Shown here: piece after piece, positions 25,068 through 33,822 of the stretch
How positions within the stretch are numbered: the stretch's first letter is position 1
Layout of the letters: each line of letters begins with the position of its first letter
NCBI GenBank assembly: GCA_035294305.1
Contig: DATGLD010000051.1
Coordinates: 1-64,000, forward strand
Length of the DNA: 64,000 nucleotides
Reading direction: 5' to 3'
Source: DASRBN01 sp035294305
Lineage (GTDB): Bacteria > Chloroflexota > Ktedonobacteria > Ktedonobacterales > Ktedonobacteraceae
Notes under the pieces: model-generated
The model's database searches: none
Seen by the model: the letters and a program-made list of their open reading frames with translations, nothing else
What the model was told of the DNA's origin: nothing
Program-made: the position numbers and the translations under genes

Positions 25068-26837
25068 TTACCCCCGTCCCGGCCACGACGGGCGTGACCA
25101 TGACGGGCGTGAGAAGCTGAAGCCCCTCGGTGGCCTGGCTGGCGGCTCTTCACCTTCGGGATGCGCTATGTGCCAGGATGAGGTAATGAAGAGCGTCCAT
25201 CCCCAGGCCAGGAGGGGCAATCCTAGCGTGACCAGCGCCAGGGCCGGCCAGGGCTGAGGCCAGAGCAAGAAATAGTACTCTAGAGTTGCTCCCATCGCCA
25301 GCAGTATCGCCAGCAAGATAGTTGGGCGATTCGCGCCGGCAACTGCCAGCGCCAGCGGCAAAATGATATACTCGGGCGAGTTTAGGGGCGCGAGCAGCAA
25401 CAGGATCAGCAATATCCAGCTATCGAAGAACAGGGCCAGTTCCAGCGTATCGGTCAGCCAGAGCCCGAACAGCAGCATGACCCCGCCTATAGCCAGCGTC
25501 AGAATCATCCAGTGGTGTGGAGAGCTAATCCAGGTCAGGGCGGCTGAAGAGGCCACCGGAAGGTGCAGCAGCACAGCATCCAGGGAATTGGCGGCGTGAT
25601 CGGGCCAGAAGTTGCTACCTATGTTTGCCAGCATGCCACTTATGCTCCAGCCCTGCCGGTAGGGGAAGTATGCCAGCACGACAATGATCGCCGAAAGGCA
25701 GAGCGCGGCCAGCCACCATAGGAAGCGCAGTCCGCGTCCCATTGCCTGCGATTCCTTCCACAGCAGGCGCAGGGCAAGTGGGAGCAGGAGCAGGCACAGG
25801 GGATTGATCAGCGCGGCCAGCAAGAGGAATACCCAGCTCAGCATGTTGGATGCGTGCTGAAAGAGGTAAACCGAGAGCAGGATAAACAGCGCGACCACAA
25901 TCGTATTATGCATCTCACTGATGCCCAGTAGAAGCACAAGCGGATTCCACGCATACAGGAGCGTGCCTGAGATGCGCGTCTGGGGCTTGAGCCGCGCGAG
26001 GATCGACCAGAGCAGCAGTGTATTGGCCAGGTGTGCGAGCAGCGCCATCAGGCGAAATGCGACCAGACTGATAGCGGCGTTACCATGAGATAGCAGGGCA
26101 GCAGGCAGCGTCAAATCAACCCACAGCGGACCATAGGGCGCGTTCCCGCCAACTGTTCTGGCGATAGTCCCCTGGAGTACATACGGATTCAGGCGCTCCA
26201 GCGCCACTATGCGACCGTATGAGCTATACAAAAATACGTCTTGCGATTGCACGGCCGGAGCCACGAGAAAAATAATGCTGAAGAGGACAGTGAAGGCGAA
26301 GAGGAGGCAGAAAATGAGCTGTGCGTCCTGGCGCGAAAGTTTCTCCTTTACCGCTCTAGCGCCGGTACGCAGGCAGAACAGCAGTATGATGAAAGCCAAT
26401 GCCAGCACCGCGAGGAGCAGGTTGGCAGAGCTGCCAGGGCTATTGCCGGTCAAATTGAATGGAGGAAGCCTGCTCAGGCCCTGCGCGAGAATGGGGGCCA
26501 CGTTTGTCCAGTAAAGATGCGGCAGCCAGGGAAAGATGGCATATAACGCCTGTTTCGCCGTTGTGCGACCCAGGATGGCTCCGGCCAGCAGCGGATAAAG
26601 GGCGAAATAGAGTATGGCCAGCAGCGCCCCCAGGCCGGCCAGTTTCCAGGCAGCGCGCCGGGCCGGGTTGGGGCGTTTTTTGACAGGTGGCTGTGGCACT
26701 GCGCGGTTTTGTTGTCCTGGTACAACCCGCGGAGCTGTTGGTAATGTGTTTACCGGAAGCGAAGGCTGCGTCCTTCGCGCCCGTGTCGAGCGTGTTGTAT
26801 GATTGCCCGGCCGCCGTTGCATGTTTTCCTCGCTCAC
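25068..26837 (-). CDS. Multi-pass glycosyltransferase, alpha-1,6-mannosyltransferase (MptA/MptB)-like, GT-C fold
   Basis: A 589-residue membrane protein with about 13 hydrophobic helices after a polar, basic N-terminus of 65 residues. SQDVFLYSSYGRI near residue 200 carries the acidic residue in the first external loop that is typical of GT-C enzymes, followed by LNPYV and YGPLWVDLTLPAALL, the pattern seen in polyprenol-phosphomannose-dependent mannosyltransferases. It would transfer mannose from a lipid carrier on the outer face of the membrane. The C-terminus is Pro/Ser/Arg-rich with a short SRPSW repeat. The acceptor is unknown. Confidence 0.75.
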   Translation of the reverse strand: MSEENMQRRPGNHTTRSTRARRTQPSLPVNTLPTAPRVVPGQQNRAVPQPPVKKRPNPARRAAWKLAGLGALLAILYFALYPLLAGAILGRTTAKQALYAIFPWLPHLYWTNVAPILAQGLSRLPPFNLTGNSPGSSANLLLAVLALAFIILLFCLRTGARAVKEKLSRQDAQLIFCLLFAFTVLFSIIFLVAPAVQSQDVFLYSSYGRIVALERLNPYVLQGTIARTVGGNAPYGPLWVDLTLPAALLSHGNAAISLVAFRLMALLAHLANTLLLWSILARLKPQTRISGTLLYAWNPLVLLLGISEMHNTIVVALFILLSVYLFQHASNMLSWVFLLLAALINPLCLLLLPLALRLLWKESQAMGRGLRFLWWLAALCLSAIIVVLAYFPYRQGWSISGMLANIGSNFWPDHAANSLDAVLLHLPVASSAALTWISSPHHWMILTLAIGGVMLLFGLWLTDTLELALFFDSWILLILLLLAPLNSPEYIILPLALAVAGANRPTILLAILLAMGATLEYYFLLWPQPWPALALVTLGLPLLAWGWTLFITSSWHIAHPEGEEPPARPPRGFSFSRPSWSRPSWPGRG

Positions 26838-27005
26838 AGTAAACTGCTGATTTTTTCATTCACAAGTATGAGCCATTGTATTGATAGTTGTCAATGCAGA
26901 AGTATGCTGACTCACCCTCGATCTCACCAATCCACTGCATTTCCGCATTTGAGATGTATAGAAAGAATGAGCAAGTGAATATCCAACCAGAGATAGCCGG
27001 CTCTA

Positions 27006-27248
27006 TTGTCATAGGTAAACAATAATGCTATAATAGCGGGGTGTTTCCACCCCAGAAAGGTGGCCGCAATGCAATAAACGTAAAAGCCGCGGCATGTTGC
27101 GGCAGAAATCAGTTCCGGCATCATATCAAACAAACATGCAATAATGCCGGCACTCCACCTGCTCCGGCCGTCGCAATGCCGAGCAGCCCAACCGGGCTCG
27201 CTGTAGCAGACGTGACCGGATGCGTACCCAAAGGAAGGAGGTGGCTTC
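27006..27248 (+). promoter_or_regulatory. Promoter and structured leader of the rpsF operon
   Basis: TTGTCA at 27006-27011 and TATAAT at 27029-27034 lie 17 bases apart, with TGC extending the -10. The leader of about 205 bases contains four hairpins in sequence: CCACC/GGTGG (about 27047-27063), GCCGC/GCGGC (27089-27106), CCGGCAT/ATGCCGG (27116-27150) and GAGCAGCCC/GGGCTC (27180-27200). S6:S18 operons often carry a leader bound by the S6:S18 complex through a CCG-containing bulge; whether this is one cannot be settled by eye. The remaining gap back to 26838 is AT-rich without genes. Confidence 0.6.
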
Positions 27249-27800
27249 GTGAGGCGTGATTATGAACTGGGTTTCATTCTCAACCCCGAAGTCAGCGAAG
27301 AGCAGACACGCGCTATTCTAGAGCGTATCGAACAAATTATTCACAGCCATGATGGTCAGGTAGTGAAGATTAATCAGTGGGGACGGCGCCGTCTGGCATA
27401 CCCCATCCAACACCATCGTGATGGTAATTACGTGTTCATCGATATGATTCTGGCCCCCGAGACCGTGCTTGAACTGGATCGCAATCTCAGGGTTTCTGAG
27501 GAGGTCCTCCGGCACCTAATTACGAGGCGTGATCCCAAGGCCGTACAGAAGGAACGCGCGGAGCGCGCGGAGCGTGAGGCTCGAGAAGCTGCCGCCGCCG
27601 CTGCCGCCCAGGCGAAAGCCGCCGCTCGCGCAACTGCGGGCGCGGAAAGCGAAGCGGAAGCCGCAACGCCCGCCCCGGTTGACGCGGAGGATGAAATGGT
27701 AGTATACTCGCCCGACGAAGAGGCGCCCGCGCTTACTGAGGAGGATCTGACATACGTGCCCCCCGCTTTGGAAGAAGACGAAGAGAGCAGCGAAGCGTAG
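27249..27800 (+). CDS. rpsF: 30S ribosomal protein S6, with long acidic C-terminal tail
   Basis: A 183-residue protein; the first 95 residues are a typical S6 (YELGFILNPEVSEEQ, WGRRRLAYPIQHHRDGNYV). The last 85 are an unusual low-complexity extension of Ala, Glu and Pro ending in an acidic run; most S6 proteins are 95-130 residues. The GTG start has GGAGG seven bases upstream. First of the rpsF-ssb-rpsR operon. Confidence 0.95.
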   Translation: MRRDYELGFILNPEVSEEQTRAILERIEQIIHSHDGQVVKINQWGRRRLAYPIQHHRDGNYVFIDMILAPETVLELDRNLRVSEEVLRHLITRRDPKAVQKERAERAEREAREAAAAAAAQAKAAARATAGAESEAEAATPAPVDAEDEMVVYSPDEEAPALTEEDLTYVPPALEEDEESSEA

Positions 27801-27903
27801 TTAATAGTGGGAAACGTCCGGGTAGAGCGGAGAAGAATAGTTCAAGCGATCTCAGTGGAGGAGTTGTCTCAGCGTTTACAACGTTGAAAGGAATAAACTG
27901 ATC

Positions 27904-28317
27904 ATGTTAAACAAAATCATGCTTATCGGGAACCTGGGAAAAGACCCAGAATTGAATGTCACCCAGGAAGGCACTCCTGTCACTAAGTTCTCGCTCGCTG
28001 TTAACCGGTATACGAAAACGAGTACAGGTGAGCGTAAGGAAGAGACCGAGTGGTTCAATATCGTTGCCTGGAACAGGCTTGCCGAAACATGTGAGCGATA
28101 CCTGCACAAAGGCTCTAAAGTGTATATCGAAGGTCGCCTGCAGACACGCAAGTACACTGACAGAAACGGTGTGGAGCGTACCGCAATCGATGTAATCGCC
28201 AACGATATGAAGATGCTTGACTCGAAGTCCGCAGCCGGTAATGCGGAGACCTATTCGGCAGGGAGCGCGGACGACCGCGATCCCTTTCTTCCCGACTACC
28301 CGGACGACCTTCCCTAG
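27904..28317 (+). CDS. ssb: Single-stranded DNA-binding protein
   Basis: A 137-residue SSB. MLNKIMLIGNLGKDPEL starts the OB fold, with WFNIVAWNRLAE and YLHKGSKVYIEGRL in place. The C-terminus ends in DPFLPDYPDDLP, an acidic tip resembling but not identical to the usual DDDIPF peptide that recruits repair and replication proteins. Located between rpsF and rpsR, as in most bacteria. Confidence 0.95.
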   Translation: MLNKIMLIGNLGKDPELNVTQEGTPVTKFSLAVNRYTKTSTGERKEETEWFNIVAWNRLAETCERYLHKGSKVYIEGRLQTRKYTDRNGVERTAIDVIANDMKMLDSKSAAGNAETYSAGSADDRDPFLPDYPDDLP

Positions 28318-28366
28318 AGACCCCGAAGAGATTCCTTTTTAGGGGATGCATAGAGGAGATTTGTTC

Positions 28367-28654
28367 GTGCAAAGACGATCTGAAGCAGCACCGCGCCGCG
28401 AGCGACCGGCCGGGCGAGGCGAGCGCACTTCTCGCCGTAAAGTATGCCAGTTTTGTCACGATCATGTGCGCGAGATCGATTACAAGGATGCCAGCCGTTT
28501 CATGAAACGCTACATCTCTGATCGTGGCAAAATCGAACCCCGCCGCAAGACGGGAACCTGCGCGAAACATCAACGCCGCCTTAGCGTGGCGCTGAAGCAA
28601 GCGCGGCATATGGCACTGTTGCCTTATACTGCCGAACATATGCGTGGTATGTAG
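28367..28654 (+). CDS. rpsR: 30S ribosomal protein S18, zinc-binding form
   Basis: A 95-residue S18. The core runs KVCQFCHDHVREIDYKD, RFISDRGKI-like YISDRGKIEPRRKTGTCAKHQRRLSVALKQARHMALLPYT. The CxxC...CxxH Cys set indicates the zinc-binding type. The GTG at 28367 has AGAGGAG eight bases upstream; the ATG at 28346 has its GGGG site touching the start codon and is less likely. L9, often next, is absent. Confidence 0.95.
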   Translation: MQRRSEAAPRRERPAGRGERTSRRKVCQFCHDHVREIDYKDASRFMKRYISDRGKIEPRRKTGTCAKHQRRLSVALKQARHMALLPYTAEHMRGM

Positions 28655-28871
28655 AGTAAAAGCTGTTCGACATGACGTACTATACAGTAAAGATAAGGCC
28701 ATATTCTTTCTGGATGCTGGATGAAACAATCCGGCCAGGAGCGGCATTATCTTTACTGTATTCATACGTTTTGGTGCATTTTTCCAATCGAATAGGGAGA
28801 TCTCTATCTGGTTGGCAAGATTCGCCAGGTGAATACCAGTCATCGCCTTGAGTAAAAGGGGAGTACCATCT

Positions 28872-30344
28872 ATGAAGAGTTCGACAGAGCGTGCGCCTCA
28901 GCGACCGGAAAGCCAGCGATCGCCGCGCTCAGCGAAAACCAAAACCAAATCGAAAAAATACCGCAAGCAAACAGCCCATATCAGTACAAGGCGTGATGGC
29001 AAGCCACTTATTTTTGGATGGGGCAAGCACCTGTCCCATACCGAAAAAGTCAAATTTCAAACCCGCGCTACCTGGGCTATCACCGGCCTCATCGCATTAA
29101 TCCTGATAGGCACCGTCGCGGGCTTCTGGATTGACAACAATATTGCTATTCCAGGCCTGACCATCACTAGCGTCAACGGGCATTCGATTCCACAATCTGA
29201 ATATCGTCTGATGCTGGCGCTACAAACGCAGCTTGAAGTCAATAAGCTCTATGGGCCACATGGACTGACCGTGCAGAGCCAGCACCTGGAAAGCCTGGAC
29301 GCCGATCAGCTTGGGGTTATTAGCAAGGAAACGACTCAGATTGCCAACCTGAATAAGCAGATAAAGGCACTCCCTCCCGGCCCCAGCGCGCAGCGCACTA
29401 TTCTCAACAATGAGCTGAAGGCGGATCAGACGACGCTGAAAAATGCTCAGGCGGCCCATCAGAGCCTGAACTCGCAGTTCACGAATATCCAGCAGAACGA
29501 AATTCCCATCGAGCAACAGGGTTTCACACAGTCATCGCTCGGCACCGAAAGCGTTAACCTGCTGCAAGACGATGAACTCATTCGTGAATGGCTCGTGACG
29601 CAGAGCCCTACCATCCAGAATAAGATCAATCCCACGGCCACCGCTGTCAATAAAGCGCTGAACAATCTAAAAGCCAACGAACCGGCGTCCGGCAACTACA
29701 GCGGCTTTCTCAAGCAGATGGGCATCAGCGACGATAATTTGCGGGCGATGCTCACCATTCAACTGCGTCACGATAACATGCAGAACTACCTTGCATCGCA
29801 AATCGTCTCGCCCACCTACCAGGTGCTGGCGCGCACGATGACGCTGCAGACCCCCGCCATCGCCAACCAGGTGCTGGCGGATTTGAAAAAAGGCCAGAGC
29901 TTTGCGGCGCTCGCCAAAAAGTATTCGCAGGATACTAACACCAATACCAAGGGTGGCGACCTTGGCTGGCTGGTCCGCGGCCAATTCGCCAACCAGGACG
30001 ATAATGGCATTATTGACAACTGGCTGTTTGATCCCAGGCGCACAATTAACGAGATCAGTCCCATTTTGAACGAGAACGGTTCCCCTCACATCTTGCAAAT
30101 TCTGGGCATCGATCCCTCTCGCCCCGTCGATTCGTCAACTTTGCAAACCTTGAAAACTAACGCCTTGCAGGATTGGCTGCTCGAGCAGCAGGCACTCCCC
30201 ACGACGAAGATCACACCCATCGATCAGAATATGCTGACCGATGCGTCAAATCTGCCGCCTGCCTCGATATTGCCGGCAGCGGCGCCTGCGAGTAGTGTTC
30301 CTGGAGCACCCGCTCCCGGCAGTGGCGGAGGCTCCGGGCCGTAA
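28872..30344 (+). CDS. Membrane-anchored PpiC/SurA-type peptidyl-prolyl isomerase
   Basis: A 490-residue protein. After a basic 60-residue N-terminus, residues 73-95 form one membrane helix; the rest is external. Residues 100-300 are the SurA/trigger-factor-like chaperone part with an internal Gln/Asn-rich coiled coil (about 155-205). Residues 315-420 are a parvulin domain: ARTMTLQTP, LKKGQSFAALAKKYSQDTNTNTKGGDLGWLVRGQF. The tail is Pro/Ala/Gly-rich. It would assist folding of exported proteins. GGGGAG lies eight bases before the ATG at 28872. A clear terminator follows. Confidence 0.85.
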   Translation: MKSSTERAPQRPESQRSPRSAKTKTKSKKYRKQTAHISTRRDGKPLIFGWGKHLSHTEKVKFQTRATWAITGLIALILIGTVAGFWIDNNIAIPGLTITSVNGHSIPQSEYRLMLALQTQLEVNKLYGPHGLTVQSQHLESLDADQLGVISKETTQIANLNKQIKALPPGPSAQRTILNNELKADQTTLKNAQAAHQSLNSQFTNIQQNEIPIEQQGFTQSSLGTESVNLLQDDELIREWLVTQSPTIQNKINPTATAVNKALNNLKANEPASGNYSGFLKQMGISDDNLRAMLTIQLRHDNMQNYLASQIVSPTYQVLARTMTLQTPAIANQVLADLKKGQSFAALAKKYSQDTNTNTKGGDLGWLVRGQFANQDDNGIIDNWLFDPRRTINEISPILNENGSPHILQILGIDPSRPVDSSTLQTLKTNALQDWLLEQQALPTTKITPIDQNMLTDASNLPPASILPAAAPASSVPGAPAPGSGGGSGP

Positions 30345-30364
30345 TCGGACAATGTACGTAGTAA

Positions 30365-30410
30365 GGGCACCTCGGATACCCGCGCGAGAGGTGCCCTTTA
30401 CTCGTTTTTA
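30365..30410 (+). terminator. Rho-independent terminator after the PpiC gene
   Basis: GGGCACCTC (30365-30373) pairs perfectly with GAGGTGCCC (30388-30396), followed by TTTACTCGTTTTT. It separates the S6-to-PpiC group from hemW. Confidence 0.85.
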
Positions 30411-30444
30411 TAATAGGAAAAATACATAACTCAAAAGGCCATCC

Positions 30445-31659
30445 ATGACTACCGCGACATCATCCATTTATAAGATTGATACGATACCTGTTCAGCAGCT
30501 TTTAGAGACCGTTTCTCTGTACCTGCATATTCCTTTCTGCCATACGCGCTGCTATTATTGCGATTTCAACACCTATGCCGGTATTCTGCCCCTGCGCGAG
30601 CCATATGTACGCGCCCTGCTGACCGAGATACGGCTGGCAGGGAACATGGCCCGGCATCAAGATGGGACGCCTCGTCGCTCGCGCACCATCTTTTTTGGCG
30701 GGGGCACCCCTAGCCTCCTGACAGTAGAACAGGTTAAGCGACTGCTCGCCGCCTGTCGCCAGTCTTTCGCTGTTGACGAGGATGCCGAGATTACGCTCGA
30801 GGCCAATCCTGGCACGCTTCACCACGAGCAACTGCTAGAACTGCGTGCCGCCGGAGTTAATCGTCTCAGTATGGGCGCCCAGAGCTTCGATGCAGGGCTG
30901 CTCAAAATGCTGGGGCGCATCCATTCACCCGTAGAAATCGTAGAGGCGCTGCAACATGCGCGCGAGGCCGGATTCACTTCGGTCAACCTCGATTTCATGT
31001 TTGGCTTGCCGGGACAGACGATGCGTCACTGGCGCGAAACGCTTGACCAGGCGCTTGCGCTGCATCCCGAACATCTTTCGCTCTACTCCTTGATTATCGA
31101 AGAGGGAACGCCGTTCTACACCTGGACGCATGAAGGACGCATTATTCCTGGCGACGAAGACCTGTGCGCGGATATGTACGAGTATGCCGATGCACGCCTG
31201 CAGGCCGAAGGATACGAGAATTACGAGATCTCTAACTGGGCGCTGCCCGGCCACCAGAGCCAGCATAATCTGACCTACTGGCGCAATCTCCCCTATCTTG
31301 GCATGGGTGCGGGCGCGCATTCTTTTTTCGCCGGCAGGCGCTTCTCCAATGTCCTGAACCCTCAAGAATACATCCGCCTGCTCAAGCAGCAGCGCCGGCC
31401 CGAGGCTGAAGGCGAAAGAATTGACCGCGTTCAGGAGATGTCGGAAACGGCTTTTCTTGGCCTGCGTACCGCGTCGGGCCTGCATCTTCCAACATTCGAG
31501 CAGCGTTTCGGGGTGCCGTTTAGCCATTTCGCGGGCGAGCGGTTGCGTCCGGTACAAGAAGCCGGACTCCTGGAACAAATGGGGGACTGGCTGCGTCTCA
31601 GTAAGCGTGGGCGCCTGCTCGGTAACGAGGTCTTCCTGCGCTTGCTTCCCGGTGAATAA
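30445..31659 (+). CDS. hemW: Radical SAM haem chaperone HemW
   Basis: A 404-residue protein. Cys32, Cys36 and Cys39 in HIPFCHTRCYYCDF bind the SAM-linked 4Fe-4S cluster. FFGGGTPSLL, TLEANPGTL, RLSMGAQSF and VNLDFMFGLPGQT follow in the usual order, with the HemN C-terminal domain at the end. It lacks the N-terminal features of HemN oxidase, so it belongs to the haem-chaperone branch that inserts haem into respiratory proteins. The recJ gene follows at once in the same direction. Confidence 0.92.
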   Translation: MTTATSSIYKIDTIPVQQLLETVSLYLHIPFCHTRCYYCDFNTYAGILPLREPYVRALLTEIRLAGNMARHQDGTPRRSRTIFFGGGTPSLLTVEQVKRLLAACRQSFAVDEDAEITLEANPGTLHHEQLLELRAAGVNRLSMGAQSFDAGLLKMLGRIHSPVEIVEALQHAREAGFTSVNLDFMFGLPGQTMRHWRETLDQALALHPEHLSLYSLIIEEGTPFYTWTHEGRIIPGDEDLCADMYEYADARLQAEGYENYEISNWALPGHQSQHNLTYWRNLPYLGMGAGAHSFFAGRRFSNVLNPQEYIRLLKQQRRPEAEGERIDRVQEMSETAFLGLRTASGLHLPTFEQRFGVPFSHFAGERLRPVQEAGLLEQMGDWLRLSKRGRLLGNEVFLRLLPGE

Positions 31660-31679
31660 ATTTGAAAAAGGATAGGCAT

Positions 31680-33614
31680 GTGGAAAGAGCACCTTCTGCA
31701 ACATTGCCCTGGGGCATACATGATCTTTTGACGAAAGAGCAAGTGCAGGAATACCAGCAAGCGGGCATCGAGTACTTGCACGCTCAATTACTCTATAATC
31801 GAGGTATCAAGTCGCCCGCCACCATGCGTGCCTTTCTGAATGCGCGCTACGATCAGATTCCAGACCCGCTCGCATTAATCGATATGGATAAGGCGCTGCA
31901 ACGCCTTAAACGCGCGCTTGCCACCAGGGAACATATAACGGTCTTCGGAGATTTCGATGCCGACGGCGTTACGTCTGCCGCACTGCTGACGCGCGCGCTG
32001 CGCGCCCTCAAGCATCCCGCTGCGCCGCTCGATTACTTCATACCAAGCCGCCTGCGCGATATTCGCGGATTGAGTCAGGAGGGGATCGACAGGATTCGCG
32101 GGCGCGGCACCACTCTGATCATCACTACCGATTGTGGCAGTTCGGATGTCTCCGCGGTGGAATATGCGCGAGGCCTTGGCATCGATATCATCATTACTGA
32201 CCATCATCATCCTCCAGAACCGCTTCCACAGGCCTGTGCCATGATCAATCCCTGGCGGCCCGATTGTGCCTATCCTGAACACTACCTGTGCGGGGTCGGC
32301 ATAGCCTTCAAACTGGCGCAGGCGCTCTTTCGCGCCTATGACCGCGAGTCAGAAGTGCGCGAATTGCTTGACCTGGTGGCAATCGGCACTGTTGGCGATG
32401 TTGGGCAGTTGCTGGGCGAAAACCATACGCTGGTGCGCCTGGGATTGCAACAACTCAATGCCACGAAAAATCCTGGCCTGCAAGCGCTCATTAGTATTAC
32501 GCGCCTCCAGCCTGGCAAACTGCGCGAGCGCGATATTTCATATGTCCTGGGGCCGCGTATCAATGCCGCCGGTCGCATGAAGGATGCCTCGATTGCTTTT
32601 GAACTGCTGACCACGGACGATCCCAAGGTGGCACAGGAGCGCGCGCAAGAATTGGAAGAGTTGAATCTGCTGCGGCAGCAGCAGACTGAGGAACTGATGA
32701 AGCTGGTGCGCGAGCAGGCGCAGAATCAGACCGGCAAGCAGGTCGTACTTGTCTATGGCGATAAGGATACATGGCCGGAGGGTATTATCGGTCTGGTGGC
32801 AGGGCGTTTATCTGAAGAGATACAGCGCCCCGTCTTCGTTCTCAGCCATGATAATGACAGCGGATTAAGCCGGGGGTCCGCGCGCAGCAGCGACGGCTTC
32901 AACATTATTCTGGCCTTGCGCGAACGCGCCGATCTTTTCGAGCGTTTTGGTGGTCACGCGCAGGCGGCAGGTTTCACCATCGCCAATGCCAATATTGAGA
33001 AACTGCGCGCCCATCTACTTGCCTGGTACGAGGAAAACAGCGTAGGGGCCGATTTATCGCGCCCGGCGCCGGTTGATCAGCCCGCTTCAGAATCTCAGGA
33101 AGTCCAGCTTATCGCTCCCGGTATTGAAATAGTCGCCGTGGAGACATCTGGCTCAACCGGAGGTGTCCAATTTGCCCAGTTGATTGAGCCTGGTACAGCA
33201 ATCGAGCAGGAACTGGCGCCAGCCACCACACGTAAGATTGACCTGGTGATTACGAGGCCGGAACATCTCAATTACGAGGCTTACAACAAGGTGAGCAGGC
33301 TTGCCCCGTTTGGCGCGGGCAATCCAGAACCGGTTTTTAAGATGGAGCGCCTGCGCCTGTATCGCCGCTGGCAGAGCGGTATGGATGGTCGTCACCTGCG
33401 CGTGCGGCTCAGAACCACTACAAGTAGCAATACCGTCCAGTTCAATGGTACCTATATCCGTGGAGGGTCACAGATTGAGTCCCTGCCGGAAGGCGCGCTG
33501 GTAGATGTGATTTTTAGCCTGGAGCAGGCCTGGAATACGCAGGACAGCGATAATCGGCAGGATATCTGGCTGAAGATATTGCATATAGAGGTGGTGGAAA
33601 ACCACGCGAATTAA
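31680..33614 (+). CDS. recJ: Single-stranded-DNA-specific exonuclease RecJ
   Basis: A 644-residue DHH-family nuclease. Motif I is FGDFDADGVTS near residue 90, motif II TTDCGSSD, motif III TDHHHPPE near residue 172 and motif IV includes LVAIGTVGDV; the DHHA1 domain has RSSDGFNIILAL and FGGHAQAAGFT. The OB-fold tail carries a 60-residue low-complexity insertion. RecJ degrades ssDNA 5' to 3' in recombination and mismatch repair. The GTG at 31680 has AAGGA seven bases upstream; the in-frame TTG at 31662 is an alternative. Confidence 0.92.
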   Translation: MERAPSATLPWGIHDLLTKEQVQEYQQAGIEYLHAQLLYNRGIKSPATMRAFLNARYDQIPDPLALIDMDKALQRLKRALATREHITVFGDFDADGVTSAALLTRALRALKHPAAPLDYFIPSRLRDIRGLSQEGIDRIRGRGTTLIITTDCGSSDVSAVEYARGLGIDIIITDHHHPPEPLPQACAMINPWRPDCAYPEHYLCGVGIAFKLAQALFRAYDRESEVRELLDLVAIGTVGDVGQLLGENHTLVRLGLQQLNATKNPGLQALISITRLQPGKLRERDISYVLGPRINAAGRMKDASIAFELLTTDDPKVAQERAQELEELNLLRQQQTEELMKLVREQAQNQTGKQVVLVYGDKDTWPEGIIGLVAGRLSEEIQRPVFVLSHDNDSGLSRGSARSSDGFNIILALRERADLFERFGGHAQAAGFTIANANIEKLRAHLLAWYEENSVGADLSRPAPVDQPASESQEVQLIAPGIEIVAVETSGSTGGVQFAQLIEPGTAIEQELAPATTRKIDLVITRPEHLNYEAYNKVSRLAPFGAGNPEPVFKMERLRLYRRWQSGMDGRHLRVRLRTTTSSNTVQFNGTYIRGGSQIESLPEGALVDVIFSLEQAWNTQDSDNRQDIWLKILHIEVVENHAN

Positions 33615-33616
33615 CA

Positions 33617-33646
33617 AAACCCCCGTCCCGAGGAGGGGGTTAATTC
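33617..33646 (+). terminator. Hairpin terminator after recJ
   Basis: ACCCCC and GGGGGT enclose an 8-base loop containing GTCCCGAG, followed by TTAATT. It starts three bases after the stop codon. Confidence 0.7.
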
Positions 33647-33822
33647 GCCTGATCATCAGGTTAGGATGCCGTCGTAGGTGTGCCGCTGGAGCTCTCTTTC
33701 AGAATTTCTACATATCGTATCAGGATGCGATGGCGCAAGTCTGGAGCAAAGATGATAGATCGATGGATGATAACGCCAGGTGACCGCTCAGTTAGAGGCG
33801 GCTTTGATTGGATGGATGAAAA

